DNA of 64,000 nucleotides from Anaeramoeba flamelloides (lineage: Eukaryota > Metamonada > Anaeramoebidae): NCBI GenBank assembly GCA_027625915.1, contig JANTQA010000048.1, positions 5,394,001 to 5,458,000 of the forward strand. The letters are read 5' to 3'. This document shows, piece after piece, positions 58,776 through 64,000 of this stretch. Position 1 is the first letter of the stretch, and each line of letters starts with the position of its first letter. The position numbers and the translations under genes are program-made. Below the pieces are notes generated by a model. That model did no database searches and was not told where the DNA came from. It worked only from the letters and a program-made list of their open reading frames with translations.

Positions 58776-59531
58776 ATGAATTTCCAACCAATTTTATTAT
58801 TTCTTATTACTCTTTTTACATTGTACGGATCGTTTACAAAGCACGTTTATGTGTGGAACGAATGGGTATGGATCTACATGAAACCAACAATCACAATCTT
58901 GGTTATAATCTATGCCTTTTTACGACCTGTATCCAAAGCAACTGTCAACTACAAAAGGCTTGTAATCGTTGGCCTCGTTTTTTCGCTTGGTGGCGATGTC
59001 TTTTTGCAATATGGATTTTTCATTTATGGCTTGGTGTCCTTCTTGATCGCACATATTTTCTACACTATCGCATATTTTTCTGGCATTAAACTAAAGTTTT
59101 CTGCAATTGGCATAATGATGTTTGCAATCCCTTTGGCAGGCTTCCTGTTTTACTTGACCCCTTACCTTCCCGAGGACAAGAAAATCCCCGTATATTGCTA
59201 TTGCTTCGTTATCATGTTGATGGGTGTCGCCTCTTATGAAAGAAATCGTATCTTGAAATCAGGTCCAACAAAGAAGTTATTGTTTGGTGCGATCTTTTTC
59301 ATTATCTCCGACATTTTGTTGGCAATAGCTTTGTTTGCACATCCAATTTCATATCTCCGATTCTTCAATTATTGTACCTACATCCTTGGTCAGTGGGGTA
59401 TTTCAGCTTCAATTGACCTTGATCAACTTCCTAAAGATTCTGATAAAGGCGAAAAGCAATCCTCTAACCAGAAAAAACCAAAAAAAGACCTCAAGAAAAA
59501 AAATAACAAAAGAACAAGAAAGGAAAAATAA
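58776..59531 (+). CDS. TMEM86/YhhN-family integral membrane protein
   Basis: Single-exon gene for 251 residues from the ATG at 58776; an earlier in-frame ATG at 58704 lies in non-hydrophobic upstream sequence. About eight hydrophobic helices fill residues 4-215. The two family signatures are present, each with its Asp: VFSLGGDVFLQYG in the third helix and FIISDILLAIALF near the C-terminal end, plus ILGQWGI in the last helix. Animal TMEM86A/B are lysoplasmalogenases that cleave the vinyl-ether bond of lysoplasmalogens at the ER; the bacterial YhhN role is less clear. The C-terminal ~40 residues are a very basic Lys/Arg tail (KKPKKDLKKKNNKRTRKEK), expected on the cytosolic side. Activity in this organism is inferred from family only. 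Confidence 0.88.
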   Translation: MNFQPILLFLITLFTLYGSFTKHVYVWNEWVWIYMKPTITILVIIYAFLRPVSKATVNYKRLVIVGLVFSLGGDVFLQYGFFIYGLVSFLIAHIFYTIAYFSGIKLKFSAIGIMMFAIPLAGFLFYLTPYLPEDKKIPVYCYCFVIMLMGVASYERNRILKSGPTKKLLFGAIFFIISDILLAIALFAHPISYLRFFNYCTYILGQWGISASIDLDQLPKDSDKGEKQSSNQKKPKKDLKKKNNKRTRKEK

Positions 59532-60189
59532 AGCACTTTTTTGAAGGAACAAAATCTTTAGGTGGCTTTCTTTAATGGAAATTTAAGTTTTCAATCAGTC
59601 GATCTATTTACAAACAAATAGACTCTTTATTAGTTTCTGAAAACAAGTTGAAAATTTGTCTTAGTCCACAGATCAAACCTACTCTTCTATTTTTTATATA
59701 AAAAAAAAACTTGAAACACACTTTTCACTCCTAAAATATCAATAAAAATTAAGATTTTCAATTTTTGTTCAATTTTGTTGCATTAGAATTCATATTAACA
59801 TTTTTTAAAGCTGTTTCATTCAAAAAACAATTCGACTTTTTGTGTTTTTGGATCATTTTTTCAAACTTTTCAATTTTCTCTAACAAAGACAACTATTTCA
59901 GTTGTATCGAGGATATGAAAACTCAGTGTATTCTCATAAAAATTGGTTTTTGTCTCATGTTCTAAGCAATAATTGTTGATTGTTATTGTATTATTCTTTG
60001 TTTTCTACAGGCAGATATTTGAAATTTTAGAACTCTTGGCATTTTATGATCTGTGATAACTGAAATCCAGTTTTATAATCAAGAAAAAATTTGTTAAAAG
60101 TTTCTAAATTGAAGGAAAGACAAAATATTGTAAATTTTGGAATAATTAATAACACTCAAGCAAAAATAGACCAAGTAAGAATTTCTCTT
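59532..60189. other. Intergenic, no feature seen
   Basis: 3' side of the TMEM86-like gene. AT-rich, no gene recognised. Confidence 0.4.
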
Positions 60190-60420
60190 TACTATTTTTT
60201 TTTTTGTAAAATAACGGGAACAAAATTTTCATTCAGCTTTCCAAAAAAAAAATATGTAAATGATATATTTCAAATTTTTAATTCTAAAAAGAAGCTGAAA
60301 TTATTGATTTGTCTTTTAGATTTGGGGGCTTTGTTGATTTATTTTTTTAATTCTTGAGATGTGTTTGTTATATGAAGATGAAATGAAAATTTTAATATTT
60401 TTATTTTGAAATTAACAGTA
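60190..60420 (+). mobile_element. 231-bp inverted-repeat element, family G, copy 4
   Basis: Left TACTATTTTTTTTTTTGTAA then CAAAATTTTCATTCAGCTTT, and right ATTTTGAAATTAACAGTA, are the family G ends in the same orientation as copy 1. Confidence 0.65.
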
Positions 60421-60550
60421 TAAAAGAAAATTTAAACCCCAAAAGAAATTAGAAATTCTTGTTTTTTGAACACATATCAAAAAATTGAAAATTTCCAAAA
60501 AAAGATAATGAAAATATTAATTGGAATGTAGAAAATTATAATTATTAAAA

Positions 60551-60685
60551 ATGAATCAAAACCAATTAAGAGAAAAATTAATAATAAATATGTATGGATA
60601 TAAAGGTCAAGAATATTTAAAAATTATTAGGTATAACAAGAATATAAATAAACAGTTGCACCATACAGAGCCACAGATTGTATAA
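60551..60685 (+). CDS. Short unassigned ORF
   Basis: 44 codons (MNQNQLREKLIINMYGYKGQ at the start) with protein-like composition and a good A-rich ATG context. A GTATAA donor-like site follows codon 26. It could be a first exon or a retroelement relic. Not recognised. Confidence 0.2.
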   Translation: MNQNQLREKLIINMYGYKGQEYLKIIRYNKNINKQLHHTEPQIV

Positions 60686-61144
60686 GTTCTCTTGAAGTTT
60701 TGTTTTTTATTCTGAAAATCTATTTGATTTTCTATATAAACAGAAAAATCAAGAAAACCCAAGAAAACTTTTATATCATTCAAAAAAATAAAGATATTTC
60801 GAAGATTTTACTCGACTTTTTATAATTTAGAAAAGCCAATGAAGAGATTTATTTGAATTTTGTATAAATAAAAAGTAAACTTATGAAATTTTTTTTTTTT
60901 TTATAATTTCTAAAATTAAAAAAAAACAATGTCAAACATCAGCTTAAAATGGAAGTGTTCAACTTCCTTACTAAAACTAAAAAAAATTACGAATTGTCTA
61001 AATAGATATTCTTATGCTTAAGATAGAAATAAAATTCAAATAAATCTTGTAATTAATGCAAATAATAATAATATCATTACCTAGAAATAATGAAAATATC
61101 AACATTTTTTTTTTTTAGAGGTAGATTTTCCTGAGAAAAAACAA

Positions 61145-61318
61145 ATGATTTCCGTTAACGAACTTATTCAAATTTATAAAAATAATAAAAAAAAATATTT
61201 TGATATTATTCAAAATAAAAAAACTTTGTTTATTTTACCATTGACTAAAATCAAAGAAAAATATGATTCTTTATTAAAAATTCTAAACATAAATTTAGTA
61301 ATTAGGGAAAAACTGTAG
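61145..61318 (+). CDS. Short unassigned ORF preceded by an acceptor-like tract
   Basis: 57 codons (MISVNELIQIYKNNKKKYFD..., FILPLTKIKEKYDSLLKIL). The frame is open upstream to a T11-AG tract at about 61105-61118 that looks like a splice acceptor, reading EVDFPEKKQ before the Met. Possibly a terminal exon whose partners I could not place, or a mobile-element remnant. Joining it to the ORF at 60551 did not keep frame. Confidence 0.25.
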   Translation: MISVNELIQIYKNNKKKYFDIIQNKKTLFILPLTKIKEKYDSLLKILNINLVIREKL

Positions 61319-61479
61319 GAGTGCCGTAGAGTTTCTAGGTTTTTAATTTTAGAAATAAAAAAAAATCTATTTTTACTCAATTCTTTCAAATTATGGAAAA
61401 ACTGACAGTAGGACTTTTAATTTTTGAAATTAAAAGAAAAAATATAAAATTTTCAGTTATTTCTAAAATTTAAAAAAAG

Positions 61480-62010
61480 ACTTAAAGGCAGTTTTCTTGA
61501 GGTTTTTTGTTTTATTTCTTGAGGTTTTCTAGGTTTTTTTTTGATATTTTCTGCTTTATTTTGAAAATATATTGATTTCCGTTAGGTTTTTGTTAATTTT
61601 TGAAATAAACAGAAACTTTTAGAAAATTAAAGTTTATTCCAAAAAGTAAAAAAAAAAAATACTACATTATCTTTTCCAGAATTTAAAAGAATTAAGTTAA
61701 ATCTTTGAATTTGCTCTATTCTTTTAAATTATGAAAGAGCCAGAAAAAGATAATGAGATTTTTTTCACTGGGTTTTCTTGTTGTATCTGGGAAGTGTTCT
61801 AGGTTTTTTTTGAGGTTTTCTATTTTATTCGTGAAGTGTTCTAGGTTTTTTTTTTGAGTTTTCTATTTATTTCAAAAGGTAAAAAAAAACCTTAAACACT
61901 TTACGAATAAATAGAAAACTCAAAAAAACCCAACGAAAATCTATTGATTTTCAAAATAAATAGAAAACTCAAAATAACCTAACGAAAATATATCAATTTT
62001 CTGAATATAC
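61480..62010. repeat. Degenerate direct and inverted repeat cluster (foldback)
   Basis: A motif AGGTTTTTTTTGAGTTTTCT followed by ATTTATT recurs at least four times on the plus strand (61495-61870). It then returns inverted (AATAAATAGAAAACTC followed by AAAAAAACC) twice at 61902-61980, alternating with ATCTATTGATTTTC. A related unit lies near 60700-60770. The whole could fold into a long imperfect hairpin. Confidence 0.5.
61667..61741. repeat. Palindromic hairpin repeat, family P, copy 4
   Basis: TTTTCCAGAATTTAAAAGAA facing TTCTTTTAAATTATGAAAGA, separated by AATCTTTGAATT. A further half-copy lies at 61371-61405. Confidence 0.6.
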
Positions 62011-62744
62011 GGAAAATTCAAGTAAAATTAATAACAGGAAGAGGAAATTAATCCCGCCCCCCTTTCAAAAAAAAAAAAAAAAAAAATAATGTAAATTTAA
62101 AGTTTTTTTTTCAGACTCGTGATGATAAAGAAAAAAATATTTGTTGATCCAAAACCTGTTCGAAATTAAAATTAAGAAGGCAAAATTTAAAAAACAATTT
62201 TTTTATCTGGTACTTCCCCTACTTTCTACATTACCCAAAAGTACATTTATACCAATACAACAAACACAATCCGATTGTAATATGAAGTGGAATGTAAGTG
62301 TATATAGGGGATTTTGACTTTCAAACCCTTCCAAGGAAAATTCTAATTTAGCTTGTAGAAAATGGTTTAAGATACTTCTTATAGGAAAAAATAAAATTAA
62401 TAAAAAACAAATCAGATAGAGGATAGTACAGACTAAAATTTCAGATTTAATTGTAAAAAAGTTTATTTACAATATAATCAACACCCCAGAACTCCAAACC
62501 CTTGATACTATTGTATTCATTTTTGTTAGCAGATAAAGTAATTTTTAAAAATCTCTGATTGAGAAAAAATGATGTTGTTACGAGGTTAGTAATTTCAAAG
62601 AAACAGAAGTATATATTTTAGTTTAATTCAACTTAAAGATATTTACTTTGATAGTAAATAACTAATAGTTTTTGAAATGATATACTTTTCTAATGAAATT
62701 CAAATATACAAAAAAAGTCCTAATGGTGAATATTATCGTGTTTT

Positions 62745-63280
62745 AGGTTTTCGGGTACTCAAAAGAATTAAGTAAAAATTCTATAGTTTTACTCTAATAT
62801 TTTAACTTACTGTTGAGAGAAAAATGTTGGACACAGAAAAATGGTTGGATAGCATTTTTAATTGGCAACTTTAGTAAAATTGAAAATCCAAATCCTATTG
62901 ATAACATGGTGACTTTTATATAAATCCAGGTTTAAAGGTGTTATAAGTTCATTAATCTGTGGTTTGTGTAGAATCCTCATTTTAATGGTTGATAACTAAC
63001 TAGATCATGCTATTTTAACAAAAATCCAAGTTCTAGTAAAGTTTACTATTAATTCTTAAAATGGTAATTTTTAAACTTGCTTTAGATTAAATAGATAAGC
63101 TTTTGAAAAAGTAGAATTGCACTAATTGTTATTCTAAGAAGTAGATTATTGTTATTTTCTTTAGTTATTTCACAAACGAAAGAAATTTAAAATCATGTTC
63201 AGTAATGTTCCCAATTAAAAATGGTGTCCAACCATTTTTCTCTGTCCAACATTTTTCTCTCAACAGTTACAAAAAACCGG
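62745..63280. repeat. Hairpin family P, copy 5, split by a family H element
   Basis: The left arm AGGTTTTCGGGTACTCAAAA (62745) runs into a right arm that stops at 62806 where family H begins. The missing outer part (ACAAAAAACC) reappears at 63269 immediately after H. The palindrome is diverged, so the call is moderate. Confidence 0.45.
62807..63269 (-). mobile_element. 463-bp inverted-repeat element, family H, copy 2
   Basis: Reverse complement of 54120-54585 over its full length, with the same tandem GGACA-ending units in each arm. Flanked on both sides by TTA. The near-complete match suggests both copies moved fairly recently. Confidence 0.8.
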
Positions 63281-64000
63281 AGGATAAAATCCCAAAAAAA
63301 TAGCTTTTTTTCAAATTCAAAAGATAAAAAATTTTTCAAAGATCAAATCAATTGGTTTTACATTTAAAAGAATACGTTCAAATTTAATATACTTTTAAAG
63401 TATAATAAAATCGCCTCTTAGCTGAGAAGAGAATATTTTTATAAATTTTTAAATATCTAAATTTAATAAAAATCTTTTTTATTTTTTTGACCGAATTGCC
63501 AAATATATTGAAAAATGATTCTTAATTATTGACCTTTTCTTAAACATTCATGTTTATTTGAATAAAAGTGCCTAGTAAGTGAAAAATCAGCAAATATTTT
63601 ATTTTTTTTGTGAAAAAATTTTTTACTGATCATGAATACTCACTATTTCACTCAATTTATCTATTTTTTTGAACCTTGTTAATCAAAACTCTTGTATTTG
63701 TTTTCCAAAAAAATTCTATTTCAGACTTTGAAAGATCTACTTTGGATAATTGTGAAATATAATTTCTGACAATCTTGAAAAAAATTCACTATTTTGATCA
63801 TTTTTTAAAGATCTCTTATCAAAAAATTGTGGAGATTTTTTCTGGCTCTCAATTATACAGAGTACACTCACAAACTCTTTTATAACATATTTTAAATGAT
63901 AACTAATGATCACCACAATTAAATAAAAGAACAATCCAAGATCTGATGACTCATAAATTTAAGGAATATTTCCACACACCAACTTTTACGAACCACAAAA
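63281..64000. other. End of window, no feature seen
   Basis: AT-rich spacer. A minus-strand frame at 63934-63737 is short and unsupported. Confidence 0.4.

Noticed and set aside
1-64000. CRISPR arrays, operons, ribosome-binding sites
   Set aside because: Introns, poly(A)-tailed retroelements and gene content mark this as eukaryotic nuclear DNA; no spaced direct-repeat array is present.

Overview
The window reads as AT-rich nuclear DNA of a free-living unicellular eukaryote, most likely an amoeba. Genes are split by GT-AG introns. TGA and TAA both act as stops. Coding DNA is visibly richer in G+C than the surrounding A/T-homopolymer DNA, and proteins carry Lys/Glu and Asn runs. The Lys-Glu runs and general style remind me of Anaeramoeba or another amoeba, but this is only an impression. 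Gene density is low: eight recognisable protein genes in 64 kb, with most remaining DNA made of decayed mobile elements and short inverted-repeat elements.

Layout. 1-0.5 kb: end of a retroelement that shares its 3' tail with a LINE. 2.9-4.0 kb (-): three-exon CAMK/AMPK-like protein kinase. 9.2-10.7 kb (-): TPR plus coiled-coil protein. 11.4-18.7 kb: 520-bp inverted-repeat element, 865-bp poly(A)-tailed retroelement, a LINE fragment beside a tRNA-like pol III gene, a 767-bp element with about 105-bp inverted repeats, and a LINE 3' end. 20.1-27.9 kb (+): TBC1D5-like Rab GAP whose two exons are separated by a 5.9-kb intron full of elements, including an antisense LINE. 32.2-35.2 kb: three-exon gene for the CAP N-terminal domain alone, flanked by two inverted copies of one 416-bp element. 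39.1-40.3 kb (-): four-exon ketopantoate hydroxymethyltransferase (PanB). 43.5-44.4 kb (+): transaldolase. 49.8-53.9 kb (+): three-exon branched-chain aminotransferase with a 2.8-kb second intron holding a 1.3-kb element. 55.2-56.1 kb: second copy of the 865-bp retroelement. 58.8-59.5 kb (+): TMEM86/YhhN-family membrane protein. 60-64 kb: repeats and foldbacks.

BCAT makes 2-oxoisovalerate from valine and PanB consumes it, so these two nearby genes are consecutive steps toward pantothenate; the remaining genes share no obvious pathway. By eye I recovered about a dozen repeat families with two or more copies, several nested. Many ends abut TA, as in Tc1/mariner-type elements, and one family abuts TTAA. 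The 865-bp family carries a poly(A)-like tail and 14-16-bp target duplications, the marks of LINE-type retrotransposition. All repeat identities were judged by eye; no alignment was computed.
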